A DNA stretch of 64,000 bases from Olsenella sp. An290 (GCF_002159535.1 NZ_NFIU01000007.1:38722-102721); one strand, 5' to 3'. Counted from the stretch's first letter, positions 34,719 through 43,730 are shown. The notes: a model not told the origin generated them from the sequence alone. A program made the numbers and translations.

Positions 34719-34849
34719 GCACTTATCCTCGATTGTAAGGGAGCCCCGATACGACGGCGCCCGGCGCCTCGCCAAGCAAGCTTTCTGAGCGCCACGCGCG
34801 AAGCAGCTTGCGTGCAAAGGGGCGGGGCGCCCCCACGTCGAAAAGGACG

Positions 34850-36013
34850 CTACGCCATCACCTTGCGGAAGAGCTCCACCACGGCGGCGTGGTCGGCCTC
34901 GCGCGGGTTGCCCGGGAAGCAGGCGTCGGCGATGGCATCCTCGGCCAGCTGGTCGAGGTCGGCCTCCACGAGGCCGTCGCACGTGGGCTTGATGTTGACG
35001 TCGGCGGAGAGCTGGCGCACGGCGGCGATGGCGGCGTCGGCCGCCTCATCCGCGCTCATGCCGGTGGTGTCCACGCCCATCGCGCGCGCCACGTCGGCCA
35101 GGCGCTCGGCGACGACCGGCTTGTTGTACTCCATCGCAACCGGCAGCAGCATGGCGCAGGCAACGCCGTGCGGGGTGTCGTAGTGCGCGGAGAGCGTGTG
35201 CGCCATGGCGTGGTCGATGCCGAGGCCCACGTTGGAGAAGCCCATGCCGGCAACGTACTGGCCAAGCGCCATGCCCTCGCGGCCGGAGCCCGGAACGCCG
35301 CTCCTGGCCTCGGCCACGGCGTCGCGCAGGTGGCGGGAGATGAGCTCGATGGCCTTGAGGTGGAACATGTCGGAGAGCTCCCAGGCACCCTTGGTGGTGT
35401 AGCCCTCGATGGCGTGGGTGAGCGCGTCCATGCCGGTGGCGGCGGTGAGCCCGGCGGGCATGGAGGCCATCATGTCGGGGTCCACGACGGCGACGTCGGG
35501 GATGTCGTTCACGTCCACGCAGACGAACTTGCGGACCTTCTCGGGGTCGGTGATCACGTAGTTGATCGTGACCTCGGCCGCGGTGCCGGCGGTGGTGGGC
35601 ACGGCGATGGTAAAGACGGCGTGCTTCTTGGTGGGAGCCACGCCCTCGAGGGAGACGACGTCGGCGAACTCGGGGTTAGCCACGATGATGCCGATGCCCT
35701 TGGCGGTGTCCATCGAGGAGCCGCCGCCGATGGTGACGATGCAGTCGGCGCCGGAGGCCTTGTACGCCTCGACGCCGTCCTGGACGTTCTTGATCGTGGG
35801 GTTGGGCTTGATCTCGGAGTAGAGCTCCCAGGCGATGCCGGCCTCGTCGAGGAGGTCCGTCACCTTGGCCACGACGCCAAACTTCACGAGGTCCGGGTCG
35901 GAGCAGACGAAGGCCTTCTTATAGCCGCGGCGGCAGAGCTCGCCGGGGATCTCCTTGATGGCCCCGGAGCCATGGTAGGAGATGTTGTTCAGGACAAAGC
36001 GGTTGACTGCCAT
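34850..36013 (-). CDS. fucO: Lactaldehyde reductase (iron-type alcohol dehydrogenase)
   Basis: It reduces L-lactaldehyde to 1,2-propanediol with NADH, disposing of electrons from fucose or rhamnose fermentation. The 387-residue protein matches FucO closely from memory: IGGGSSMDTAKGIGI near 98, VPTTAGTAAEVTINYVITD, ATGMDALTHAIEGY and GQYVAGMGFSNVGLG. Iron ligands are in the DALTHAIE and HAMAHTLSAHYDTPHG segments. No sugar-catabolism genes adjoin it. It lies downstream of the lysine operon, separated by a strong hairpin, so it has its own promoter. Confidence 0.9.
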   Translation of the reverse strand: MAVNRFVLNNISYHGSGAIKEIPGELCRRGYKKAFVCSDPDLVKFGVVAKVTDLLDEAGIAWELYSEIKPNPTIKNVQDGVEAYKASGADCIVTIGGGSSMDTAKGIGIIVANPEFADVVSLEGVAPTKKHAVFTIAVPTTAGTAAEVTINYVITDPEKVRKFVCVDVNDIPDVAVVDPDMMASMPAGLTAATGMDALTHAIEGYTTKGAWELSDMFHLKAIELISRHLRDAVAEARSGVPGSGREGMALGQYVAGMGFSNVGLGIDHAMAHTLSAHYDTPHGVACAMLLPVAMEYNKPVVAERLADVARAMGVDTTGMSADEAADAAIAAVRQLSADVNIKPTCDGLVEADLDQLAEDAIADACFPGNPREADHAAVVELFRKVMA

Positions 36014-36150
36014 GTGAGAATCCCCCTCGGGTCGCTGCGTGCCGGCTGGCCGGCGGTTCGCTAGGCAGTATTGACCCGCGGGCCCCGGCCGCGGCCGACT
36101 TCTCCGCGAGCGGCACGCGCCGTCGGCGACGGTAGGCCGCGCCGCGGGCG

Positions 36151-36200
36151 CGCCGGCCGGCGCCCTCCGGGGCGCGGGCCGGGGAGGGCGCCGGCCGGCG
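36151..36200 (-). terminator. Hairpin terminator downstream of dapH
   Basis: Perfect 18-bp arms (CGCCGGCCGGCGCCCTCC at 36151-36168, inverted at 36183-36200) lie 16 bp past the dapH stop on the minus strand, before fucO. Confidence 0.7.
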
Positions 36201-36215
36201 AGACGTCGGCAGCCC

Positions 36216-36917
36216 CTAGAGCGCGCGCAGCGCGTCGACGAGCGCGGTCTTGTCGGCGGTCCTCTCGTCCTTCATCTTGATCACGCGCGCCGGGCAGCCC
36301 GCCACGACGGCGCCCGCCGGCACGTCCTCCACGCAGACGGCCCCGGCCGCCACCACGGCGCCCGCGCCCACGCGCACGCCCTCGATGACCACGGCGTTGG
36401 CGCCGATCATGACGCCGTCCTCCACGATGACGGGCGTGGCGCTCGCCGGCTCCACCACGCCCGCGAGCACGGCGCCCGCGCCCACGTGGCAGTGCGCGCC
36501 CACGATCGCACGCCCGCCGAGCACGGCACCCATGTCGATCATGGTGCCCGCACCCACCACGGCGCCGATGTTGATCACGGCGCCCATCATGACCACGGCG
36601 TTGTCGCCGATCTCCACGCGGTCGCGGATGATCGCGCCCGGCTCGATGCGCGCGTTCACGCCCTTGAGGTCGAGGAGCGGCACGGCGGAGTTGCGCCGGT
36701 CCGCCTCCACGTCCGCGTACTCGATGGCGTCGGCGTTGGCGAGAAGGACGGGCTCGAGCTCGGCCCACTCGCCGAGGACGACTCGGCCCTCGGGGCCGCC
36801 GTAGACGTGAGCGCCACCCCAGTCCAGGCGCGCGCCGTCCCGCTCGCGCACGTACAGCTTGACCGGCGTCTTCTTGGGCGCGGTGGCAATGAAGTCGATG
36901 ATTTCCTGGGCGTCCAT
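36216..36917 (-). CDS. dapH: Tetrahydrodipicolinate N-acetyltransferase
   Basis: It acetylates tetrahydrodipicolinate in the acetylase branch of DAP/lysine synthesis. The 233-residue product has the N-terminal DapH segment ([18 protein letters not shown]), the [16 protein letters not shown] turn and then left-handed-helix hexapeptide repeats ([37 protein letters not shown]). That distinguishes DapH from DapD. I chose the ATG at 36917, preceded by AAAGGGGA. It is the last gene of the lys/dap cluster, 167 bp after dapB across a hairpin repeat. Confidence 0.92.
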   Translation of the reverse strand: MDAQEIIDFIATAPKKTPVKLYVRERDGARLDWGGAHVYGGPEGRVVLGEWAELEPVLLANADAIEYADVEADRRNSAVPLLDLKGVNARIEPGAIIRDRVEIGDNAVVMMGAVINIGAVVGAGTMIDMGAVLGGRAIVGAHCHVGAGAVLAGVVEPASATPVIVEDGVMIGANAVVIEGVRVGAGAVVAAGAVCVEDVPAGAVVAGCPARVIKMKDERTADKTALVDALRAL

Positions 36918-36971
36918 GCGTCCCCTTTCTTGGTTCGGGTCCATCCCCTATCTCGAAACTCGGCGAAAAAC

Positions 36972-37039
36972 TGCCCAACACTCGGCCTTCAAATCACATA
37001 TTCCCAGATAACGTGCGCTGAGCTCTCGAGTGTTGGGCA
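36972..37039. repeat. Inverted repeat between dapB and dapH
   Basis: Arms of 13 bp (TGCCCAACACTCG at 36972-36984, inverted at 37027-37039) flank a 42-nt AT-richer loop; a third partial unit TGTTGGGTACC follows near 37053. It sits in the 167-bp gap and could attenuate or process the transcript before dapH. Only one copy is in the window. Confidence 0.6.
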
Positions 37040-37084
37040 CTTTGCGCGTCGGAATGCCATGTGTTGGGTACCCGACGCCCCAGG

Positions 37085-37804
37085 TTACCCGAGCATCAGG
37101 GCGTCGAAGTCGTAGAAGCCGGGCTCGCGCGCGAGCAGGCGCTCGGCGGCGGCCACGGCACCCGTCACGAAGATCTGGCGGCTCGTCGCGCGGTGCGTGA
37201 GGCAGACCTCCTCGTCAGGGCCGAAGAGGTGCACCTCGTGCGTGCCGGCCACGGTGCCGCCGCGCACGGCGTGCACGCCGATCTCGCCGGGGACGCGCGG
37301 GCCGCAGATGCCCTCGCGCCCGCCCACCACGGGCCGCTCCCCCGTCGGATCGACGGCGGCGAGCAGGGCCTTGGCCGTGCCCGAGGGCGCGTCCACCTTC
37401 TGGTTGTGGTGGGTCTCCACGATCTCGACGTCCCAGCCCGCGAGCGCCTCGGCCGCGACGGCCGTCACGCGGCGCAGGACCGCCACACCGAGCGAGTAGT
37501 TGGACGCCCAGACGACTCGGTTCTTCTTGCCCAGGGCGCGGAGCTCGGCAAGCTGGTCGTCGGCAAGGCCCGTCGTGCCGGAGACCACCGCCGCGCCCGT
37601 GCGGCGCGCGTAGGCGAGCACGTGCGCCAGGGACGCGGGGGCCGAGAAGTCCACGACGACGTCGGCGGCCGGCGCGACCTCATCGAGCTCGGCAACGTTG
37701 TCGACGTCGTAGCCCCCGAGGACCGCAAAGCCGCGCTCGAGCAGCGTCTCGCGCACGAGCCGGCCCATCCGGCCCTCGGCGCCCACCACGATTGCGCTAG
37801 CCAA
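37085..37804 (-). CDS. dapB: 4-hydroxy-tetrahydrodipicolinate reductase
   Basis: An NAD(P)H-dependent reductase in lysine and DAP synthesis. The 239-residue protein has the Rossmann loop VVGAEGRMGR at the N-terminus, VVSGTTGL near 89, and the catalytic/substrate motif ETHHNQKVDAPSGTA near 138. Its start overlaps the dapA stop by 8 bp, so the two are translationally coupled. Confidence 0.95.
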   Translation of the reverse strand: MASAIVVGAEGRMGRLVRETLLERGFAVLGGYDVDNVAELDEVAPAADVVVDFSAPASLAHVLAYARRTGAAVVSGTTGLADDQLAELRALGKKNRVVWASNYSLGVAVLRRVTAVAAEALAGWDVEIVETHHNQKVDAPSGTAKALLAAVDPTGERPVVGGREGICGPRVPGEIGVHAVRGGTVAGTHEVHLFGPDEEVCLTHRATSRQIFVTGAVAAAERLLAREPGFYDFDALMLG

Positions 37805-38687
37805 GGATCCCCACCTCCCTCATGGCCGCGACGAGGCGCTCGCGACCGGCGTCGGAGATCTGCCAGAGCGGCTGGCGGTAGTGCTCGCCGATCATGCCCA
37901 TCTCGGCGAGGGCGCACTTGACCGGAATCGGGTTGACCTCGCAGAAGAGGGCGTGGATGAGCTCGAGGTTCTCCAGCTGCGTGCGGCGCGCGGCCTCGAT
38001 GTTGCCGGCGAGGAAGTCCGCGCACATCTGGTGCACCGTCGCGGGGGCCACGTCGGCCCACACGGAGATGACGCCCTTGGCGCCGAGGCTCATGAGCGGC
38101 ACCACGATGTCGTCGTTGCCGGAGAACATGCGGAAGTCGTCCGAGAGGTAGCGGGCGGCCATGGTTGCGTAGCTGATGGAGCCCGAGGCCTCCTTGAGGC
38201 CCCACGCGTTGGGATGGACGGCAAGGCGCGCGAGGTTCTTCTCGCTGATGGAGCAGCCGGTGCGGCCGGGGATGTTGTAGAGGATGCACGGCACGTCGAC
38301 CTTGTCCATGACCGCGGTGAAGTGTCGGTAGATGCCCTCCTCGTTGGACTTGTTGTAGTACGGCGTGATGAGCAGGAGGCCGTCCACGCCCACCTTCACG
38401 AGACCCGCGGCCTTGCGCTCGGACTCGAAGGTGGCGTTGGAGCCGGCGCCGCCGATCACGGGGACGCGGCCGGCCACGCGCTCCACCACGCAGCGGGCGA
38501 CCTCGAGGTCCTCCTCGTCGGTCATCGTGGAGGACTCTCCGGTGGTTCCGAGCACGAGGATGCCGTCGGTACCGTTTTCCAGGTGGAAGTCCACGAGGCG
38601 CTCGAGCGCGGGGAAGTCCACGCTGCCGTCCTCGGCAAACGGCGTCACGAGCGCGACGATCGATCCGGTCAGGTTGGTCATGTCCAT
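37797..38687 (-). CDS. dapA: 4-hydroxy-tetrahydrodipicolinate synthase
   Basis: It condenses pyruvate with aspartate semialdehyde. The 296-residue TIM barrel shows GTTGESSTMTDEE near residue 48, YYNKSNEEGIYRHF near 115 (catalytic Tyr), YNIPGRTGC and the Schiff-base Lys in WGLKEASGSI near 168. The start at 38687 is served by AAAGGAA six bases away. It overlaps the end of lysA by about 10 bp. Confidence 0.95.
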   Translation of the reverse strand: MDMTNLTGSIVALVTPFAEDGSVDFPALERLVDFHLENGTDGILVLGTTGESSTMTDEEDLEVARCVVERVAGRVPVIGGAGSNATFESERKAAGLVKVGVDGLLLITPYYNKSNEEGIYRHFTAVMDKVDVPCILYNIPGRTGCSISEKNLARLAVHPNAWGLKEASGSISYATMAARYLSDDFRMFSGNDDIVVPLMSLGAKGVISVWADVAPATVHQMCADFLAGNIEAARRTQLENLELIHALFCEVNPIPVKCALAEMGMIGEHYRQPLWQISDAGRERLVAAMREVGILG

Positions 38688-40048
38688 GTCGATTCCTTTC
38701 TCGTGTGCAAGGACAGGCGTGCAAGGGGGACAGGCACTTTCGCACGCCTAGTAGGCGTGCGAAAGTGCCTGTCCCCCTTGCACGCCCCCCTGCACGCCTC
38801 CCCCTGCACGAGGGTGGCCAGATAGTCGGCGGGCGTCTCGGCGCGGCGGATGAGCTCGACCGAGCCGTCACAGCGCAGCAGCAGCTCCGCGGAGCGCAGC
38901 GCGCCGTTGTAGTTGTAGCCCATGGCGTGGCCGTGGGCGCCCGCATCGTGAACGAACAGCAGGTCGCCGACGTGGCACTCGGGCATGAGACGGTCGCGGG
39001 CGAACTGGTCGTTGTTCTCGCAGAGCCGGCCGACCACGTTGTAGCGGCGCGTGGCCGGCGCGTCCTCGGCGCCCATCACGGTGATGTGGTGGTACGCGTC
39101 GTAGATCGCGGGGCGCATGAGGTTGGCCGCGCACGCGTCCACGCCCAGGTAGTCGCGGTAGGTGACCTTCTCGTGGATGACGCGGGTCACAAGGGCGCCC
39201 GCCGGCGCGAGCATCCAGCGGCCGAGCTCGGAGAGCACGGCCACGTCGCCCATGCCGGCAGGAACAAGCACGTCCTCATACGCCTGGCGCACGCCCTCGC
39301 CAATGACGGCCAGGTCGCAGGGGGTATCGTCCGGGTGATAGGCCACGCCGATCCCGCCGGAGAGGTCAACGAAGCCCACGTGCACGCCCAGGCGCGCGGA
39401 GAGGTCTGCCGCCATCTCGAAGAGCTGGCGCGCGAGGCGCGGGTAGTAGTCGTTCACCTGCGTGTTGCTGGCAAGAAACGCATGGATGCCAAACTCCTCA
39501 ACGCCGAGGGCGGCAAGCTCGCGGAAGGCCTGCTCGAGCTGCGAGGGCGTCATGCCGAACTTGGAGTCTGCCGGCGAGCCGATGATGCCGTTCTCGCTCT
39601 CGAAGGTCCCGCCCGGGTTCACGCGGCAGCACACCGTGCGCGGCACGCGGCCGCCGAGCGCGCGGCGCAGGCAGGCCACCATGTCCGGCCCGTCCAGGTT
39701 GATGATCGCGCCGCGCTCGTCGGCGGCACGGAAGTCCTCGTCGGGGGTGTCGTTGGAGGAGAGCATGATGTCGCACCCGGTCACGCCCGCGAGGTCCGCG
39801 AGCAGGAGCTCCACACCCGTGGCGCAGTCGCAGCCGCAGCCGCACTCCGCGAGGATGCGCAGGATCGCCGGGTTGGGCGTGGCCTTGACGGCAAAGTACT
39901 CCTTGAAGCCGGGGTTCCAGGCGAAGGCGGCGCTGAGCTCGGCGGCGCGCCGGCGAATCTCGGCCTCGTCGTAGAGGTAAAACGGCGTGGGAAACTCGGC
40001 CGCGATGGCCTCGAGCTGCTCTTTGGTGACAAACGGCCGCTTCTCCAT
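38678..40048 (-). CDS. lysA: Diaminopimelate decarboxylase with a repeat-encoded C-terminal extension
   Basis: This PLP enzyme makes lysine from meso-DAP. The 456-residue protein has the alanine-racemase-like barrel (KEYFAVKATPNPAIL with the PLP Lys near 55; SGGIGVAYHPDD) and the C-terminal DAGAHGHAMGYNYNG. Conserved sequence ends near ADYLATLV; the last 40 or so residues are encoded by a perfect 35-bp-arm palindrome and its flanks and look foreign. The stop overlaps the dapA start. It heads lysA-dapA-dapB-dapH. GGAAGGGG precedes the ATG at 40048. Confidence 0.93.
   Translation of the reverse strand: MEKRPFVTKEQLEAIAAEFPTPFYLYDEAEIRRRAAELSAAFAWNPGFKEYFAVKATPNPAILRILAECGCGCDCATGVELLLADLAGVTGCDIMLSSNDTPDEDFRAADERGAIINLDGPDMVACLRRALGGRVPRTVCCRVNPGGTFESENGIIGSPADSKFGMTPSQLEQAFRELAALGVEEFGIHAFLASNTQVNDYYPRLARQLFEMAADLSARLGVHVGFVDLSGGIGVAYHPDDTPCDLAVIGEGVRQAYEDVLVPAGMGDVAVLSELGRWMLAPAGALVTRVIHEKVTYRDYLGVDACAANLMRPAIYDAYHHITVMGAEDAPATRRYNVVGRLCENNDQFARDRLMPECHVGDLLFVHDAGAHGHAMGYNYNGALRSAELLLRCDGSVELIRRAETPADYLATLVQGEACRGACKGDRHFRTPTRRAKVPVPLARLSLHTRKESTWT
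38716..38786. repeat. Perfect palindrome with 35-bp arms inside the 3' end of lysA
   Basis: Left arm 38716-38750 and right arm 38752-38786 are perfect inverses around a single central G (38751). The arms contain GGGGGACAGGCACTTTCGC, which resembles the GGGGACAGGCAC-type repeats found near REP-associated transposases in many bacteria. The reading frame of lysA runs through it. A 35-bp perfect stem would be very stable in mRNA, between lysA and the dapA start. Confidence 0.95.
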
Positions 40049-40159
40049 GGCGCCCCTTCCATCGGGCAGGTGCGCGGCCTCGCGGAACGTCCGCGGAACA
40101 GGATAGCGCCCCTGCGAGTTCTTCTCGCAGACAGTCCCGGGGGTCTTTCCCACGGGCCC

Positions 40160-40262
40160 ACCACCGCACCGCGCCCGGCCCGGCAGTTCGGCGGACCTCG
40201 CCTCGTCCTGGGATCTCTGCCCGCCGGCTCCCCCGGGACCCTTCGTGTCCGCTCCTCTATCG
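40160..40262 (-). promoter_or_regulatory. Possible lysine-riboswitch-like (L-box) leader of lysA
   Basis: On the minus strand GATAGAGGAGCGGAC (40261-40247) is followed, after a nested GC-rich segment with its own GTCC/GGAC pairing, by GTCCGCCGAAC (40196-40186). GCGGAC pairs with GTCCGC, and the AGAGG ... GCCGAA frame is that of the L-box core. The loop-E AGUA and kink-turn motifs of known L-boxes are not convincing. The 486-bp gap between lysA and the peptidase gene holds otherwise only two CGAGAAGAAC motifs (40118, 40303). Confidence 0.25.
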
Positions 40263-40534
40263 ATGCGAACAGCCTAGCACCCGCCCCCGCGGCCCGCCAT
40301 CGCGAGAAGAACTTGTGCCCGTTCTGTAACATCCGGGGCAGCCGCGCGCCGGCGAGGCCCGCGCGCCGGCGGGCGCCGCGCCGGACCCCGCGCCCCGCCG
40401 GGCCCCGCGCGGCGCCGTCCCGAGGGCAGGTCCTTCTCGCACGGCGCGCGCATCCGGCCCGACCGCCGGAAAGCCGCGCGCCGCCCTGGCACCCTGCGCT
40501 ACCCTAGGGCAAACGCCAGGGACGGGAGACACGC

Positions 40535-41722
40535 GTGGACGAGAGAATCAGGCAGATAGCCACGACCTATGCCGACGAGGTCTTCGAGGAGGAGCTCGAG
40601 CTCCTGCGGCGCCTCGCGCGCATTCCGGCCCCCTCCGGGCACGAGGACGAGCGCGCCACCTTCATCCGCGACTGGTGGCTCGCCCAGGGGGCGCCCGTGG
40701 GGGCCGTCCGGATCGACGACGCCAAGAACGTGATCGTGAGCCTGCCGGCGGCGCGCGAGGAGGATAACGCCACCTGCGCGGTCTTTGCCGCCCACACCGA
40801 CGTCGTCTTCCCGGACACCGATCCGCTCCCCCTGGCCGAGGACGAGCGGCGCCTCCTGGCCCCGGGTGTCGGGGACGACACGGCCAACCTCGTGGGCCTC
40901 ATGATGGCGGGCCGCTATCTCATCCGCAACCGGGTCCCCCTTGACCGCCGGCTGCTCATCGTGGCCAACTCGTGCGAGGAGGGCCTCGGCAACCTCGCCG
41001 GGACGCGCGAGCTCTTCCGCCAGTACGGCCCGCGCGTGCGCGAGTTCACCTCCTTCGACCTCTACCTGGGCATGCACGTGGTCTCGGCCGTGGGCTCGCA
41101 CCGCTGGCGCGTCAGGTGCCACACGCAGGGCGGCCACTCCTGGGAGAACTTCGGACGCGACAACGCGATCGAGGCGCTCTGCTCCTTCATCGAGGACCTC
41201 TACGCGCTCGAGCTGCCCACCTCCGCCAAGACCACCATCAACGTGGGCCGCTTCGTGGGCGGCACCACCGTGAACTCCATCGCCGAGGAGGCGAGCGTCC
41301 TCGTGGAGTACCGCTCCAGCTCGGAGGAGTGCCTGGAGCAGATGTACGGCAAGTTCGTGGTGCTCGTGGAGGAGCACCTCAAGGAGAAGACCCGCATCGA
41401 CGTGCAGCTCATTGGGCGCCGCCCGGCCTCCGGCGAGCACGTGCCCGCGGGCCAGGCCGAGCTCATCGCCCGCACGGACGAGGTGCTGCGCGAGCTCGGC
41501 GGCGTCGAGCCCACGCACCAGGAGTCCTCGACGGACGCCAACATCCCGCTCTCGCAGGGGATCTGCGCGCACACCGTCGGCACCGTGGAGGGCGACCTGC
41601 TCCACACGCGCGAGGAGTGGATCGAGAAGGACTCCCTGCGCCGGGGGCTTGCCGTCATCATGGCGCTCGTGCTCGCGCATGCGAGGCCGGGCGCGCAGGA
41701 CGGGGGGAACGACGACGCCTGA
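40535..41722 (+). CDS. M20-family metallopeptidase
   Basis: A 395-residue di-zinc peptidase of the M20 (PepT/CPG2-like) family. The metal ligands are visible: AAHTDVVF near 88, GVGDDTANLVG near 113 and ANSCEEGLGN near 147 (catalytic Glu-Glu). A lid domain begins with RVRCHTQGGHSWENFG. The C-terminal metal His is probably in the IPLSQGICAHTVG block. It likely hydrolyses peptides or acyl-amino acids in the cytosol; specificity is open. The start is a GTG at 40535 after GGGAG. Confidence 0.85.
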   Translation: MDERIRQIATTYADEVFEEELELLRRLARIPAPSGHEDERATFIRDWWLAQGAPVGAVRIDDAKNVIVSLPAAREEDNATCAVFAAHTDVVFPDTDPLPLAEDERRLLAPGVGDDTANLVGLMMAGRYLIRNRVPLDRRLLIVANSCEEGLGNLAGTRELFRQYGPRVREFTSFDLYLGMHVVSAVGSHRWRVRCHTQGGHSWENFGRDNAIEALCSFIEDLYALELPTSAKTTINVGRFVGGTTVNSIAEEASVLVEYRSSSEECLEQMYGKFVVLVEEHLKEKTRIDVQLIGRRPASGEHVPAGQAELIARTDEVLRELGGVEPTHQESSTDANIPLSQGICAHTVGTVEGDLLHTREEWIEKDSLRRGLAVIMALVLAHARPGAQDGGNDDA

Positions 41723-41740
41723 CGAAAGCGTCACCCATCG

Positions 41741-41778
41741 TTAGCCATTCCTTAGCAACCGCTTCATGCGCCGTTAGG
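41741..41778 (+). promoter_or_regulatory. Direct repeats upstream of the C39-like peptidase, probable response-regulator box
   Basis: TTAGC at 41741 and again at 41752 are 11 bp apart, and TTAGG stands 22 bp further on at 41774, so all are in helical phase. TTAGC-N6-TTARG recurs in front of the adjacent response-regulator gene (44492-44476, minus). OmpR/VanR-type regulators bind such phased direct repeats. Confidence 0.5.
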
Positions 41779-41826
41779 GAGCCCGGGCACACACTGGGGC
41801 CGTCCGCTTGCCACAAGGGAGGTCCC

Positions 41827-42498
41827 ATGAGAAACGCCGCGTCCCGCACCCTCTTCCGCCGCCGTCGCGACCGGAGGCTTGCCGTCTGCGCCCTCGTCCT
41901 GCTCGCCCTGGGCGTCATCGCGCCGATCACCCTGAGGGCCGCCGCGGCGCTGCCCCAGGGGGCCGCGCCCTCGGTGGCCGCCCGCTCGACGCCGCGCGAG
42001 GACTGGCGCGCCGGGGAGGTCCCCTACCTCTACCAGACCGATCCCGAGTGGTCCCAAAAGCCCTACGCGGGCGGCACCATCGAGAAGAACGGATGCGGCC
42101 CCACGTGCCTCTCGATGGTCTACGTGGCGCTCACCGGCCGCACCGACCTGGGGCCCAAGGAGATGGCCGCCTTCTCGGAGCGCGGCGGCTACACCGTGGA
42201 CGGCATGACCGCCTGGGCCCTCATGACCGACGGCGCCGCCGAGCTCGGCCTCACGTCAGAGCAGCTGGGCGCGAGCGAGCGGGCCGTGCGCTCGGCCCTT
42301 GCCGCCGGCAGCCCCGTGATCTGCAGCGTGGGGCCCGGCGACTTCACCTCGTCCGGGCACTTCATCGTGCTGGCCGGAATCGCCGACGACGGCCAGGTCA
42401 TCGTGCGCGACCCCAACAGCCAGGAGCGCAGCGAGCGGACCTGGGACCTCGGCCGCGTCCTCGCCCAGTGCGCCAACCTCTGGGCCTTCTCCGCATAG
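41827..42498 (+). CDS. Exported peptidase C39-like (papain-fold) protein
   Basis: A 223-residue protein. An Arg-rich start and a hydrophobic stretch (LAVCALVLLALGVIAPITL) form a signal anchor or signal peptide; the C39-like domain follows. Catalytic residues are Cys in EKNGCGPTCLSMVY near 90, His in TSSGHFIVLAGI near 178 and Asp/Asn in IVRDPNSQ. Such proteins act on cell-wall or other extracellular peptides. It converges on the VanS-like kinase gene, and its promoter shares phased repeats with the regulator's, suggesting it is a target. GGGAGG precedes the ATG at 41827. Confidence 0.8.
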   Translation: MRNAASRTLFRRRRDRRLAVCALVLLALGVIAPITLRAAAALPQGAAPSVAARSTPREDWRAGEVPYLYQTDPEWSQKPYAGGTIEKNGCGPTCLSMVYVALTGRTDLGPKEMAAFSERGGYTVDGMTAWALMTDGAAELGLTSEQLGASERAVRSALAAGSPVICSVGPGDFTSSGHFIVLAGIADDGQVIVRDPNSQERSERTWDLGRVLAQCANLWAFSA

Positions 42499-42539
42499 CG
42501 GGGCCGGCGGGGCCGGGGCCGGCGCGGTCGGCGGCCCCG
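42499..42539. terminator. Hairpin between convergent peptidase and kinase genes
   Basis: CGGGGCCG (42499-42506) and CGGCCCCG (42532-42539) close a GC-rich stem that fills the 41-bp gap between the two stops. It has no T-run. Confidence 0.5.
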
Positions 42540-43730
42540 TCACGTCTCCGGGAGGTCGACCGTGAACGTGGTCCGGCCCTGCTCGCTCTCGGCGGTGATG
42601 GTGCCGCCGTGGAGCTCCACGATCTCGCGGGCGATCGCAAGGCCAAGTCCCGCGCCGCCGGTGCCGCTGCCGCGCGCCTCGTCAAGGCGGTAGAACTTGT
42701 CGAAGATCGCGCGAAGCTTGTGCGAGGGGATGGTCGACCCCGTGTCGGCCACCACGATCTTGACCCTTCCCCGCTCGACGCGCGCGGAGACCTCGATGTC
42801 CGTCCCCTCCTCGCTGTAGGCGATCGCGTTCTTGATGAGGTTGTTGAGCACGCGCGCCAGGCGGGCCGCATCGGCCATGACCGTGAGGGGCGCGCCCGGC
42901 TCCTCGGGCGTGCGCCGCGTCCCCTCCACCTCGACGATGAGCCCGTTTCCGTGCGCGGCGAGCTGGGGGTAGAACTCGTCGGCCATCTGGACGAGCAGAA
43001 ACGCCAGATCCACGGGCGCCCGCTCGAGCTCGATGTGGCTCAGGTTGTAGCGCGTGATGTCAAAGAACTCGTTGATGAGCGCCTCGAGGCGGCACGCCTT
43101 GTCGAGCGTGATGCCCACGTAGCGGCAGCGCTGCTCGGTCGGCATGTCGGGCACCTCGTCGAGCAGGGAGAGGTACCCGATCACCGAGGTGAGCGGCGTC
43201 TTGAGGTCGTGGGCGAGGTAGGTGACGAGGTCGTTTCTGCGGGCTGACTCCTCCGCGAGCCGACGGTTCTTCTCGCCCGCGTCCCGCTTGATGTCGGCCG
43301 CGGCGACCGCAAGCTCCTCGAAGCCCGAGGGGAAGGCCTCGCCCGCGTCGAGGTCGCGGCCCATGTAGGTGCGCAGGAGCCCCGCCGAGCGCGCGACGGT
43401 GGCGCGCTCGGAGCGGCGCGACGCCACGAGCCACACGACGCCGCACAGGACGGCCGCGGCAACGACGCAGCAGACCCCCAGCGCCAGAAAGAACCGCTTG
43501 ACCCCCTCCACGTCAAAGACGTACTCGGGCCAGATCCCAAACTCCTCCAGGACGTGGTAGTCGAGGACCTGGAGGGAGAACCAGTCCATGAAGCTGCCGT
43601 TCCAGGCCTTGTCCACAAACCCGAAGACGGTGCCAAAGGCCAGAAGCGCAACTGGCGTCGCCACCGCCACGCCCACCACGGCGGCGACGATGCGCCCGCG
43701 CCCGCCGGCCCATCGTTTGCTAGCGCTCAA
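42540..43730 (-). CDS. VanS-like sensor histidine kinase
   Basis: A 396-residue membrane kinase. Two hydrophobic segments (near residues 12-35 and 75-100) flank a short extracellular loop, then the H-box LVTYLAHDLKTPLTSVIGYLSLLDE (split by a conserved Thr-Pro, His near 174), N-box RVLNNLIKNAIAYS, and ATP lid G-boxes VADTGSTIP and GGAGLGLAIAREIV. The H-box region is the VanS/VanSB type. The likely start is a TTG at 43730 overlapping the regulator stop by about 11 bp; this is uncertain. No vanHAX genes lie here, so a general wall-stress role is more likely than resistance. Confidence 0.85.
   Translation of the reverse strand: MSASKRWAGGRGRIVAAVVGVAVATPVALLAFGTVFGFVDKAWNGSFMDWFSLQVLDYHVLEEFGIWPEYVFDVEGVKRFFLALGVCCVVAAAVLCGVVWLVASRRSERATVARSAGLLRTYMGRDLDAGEAFPSGFEELAVAAADIKRDAGEKNRRLAEESARRNDLVTYLAHDLKTPLTSVIGYLSLLDEVPDMPTEQRCRYVGITLDKACRLEALINEFFDITRYNLSHIELERAPVDLAFLLVQMADEFYPQLAAHGNGLIVEVEGTRRTPEEPGAPLTVMADAARLARVLNNLIKNAIAYSEEGTDIEVSARVERGRVKIVVADTGSTIPSHKLRAIFDKFYRLDEARGSGTGGAGLGLAIAREIVELHGGTITAESEQGRTTFTVDLPET

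Noticed and set aside
40049..40300. T-box leader upstream of lysA
   Set aside because: I could not find the AGGGTGGNACCGCG antiterminator core or a following terminator on the minus strand.
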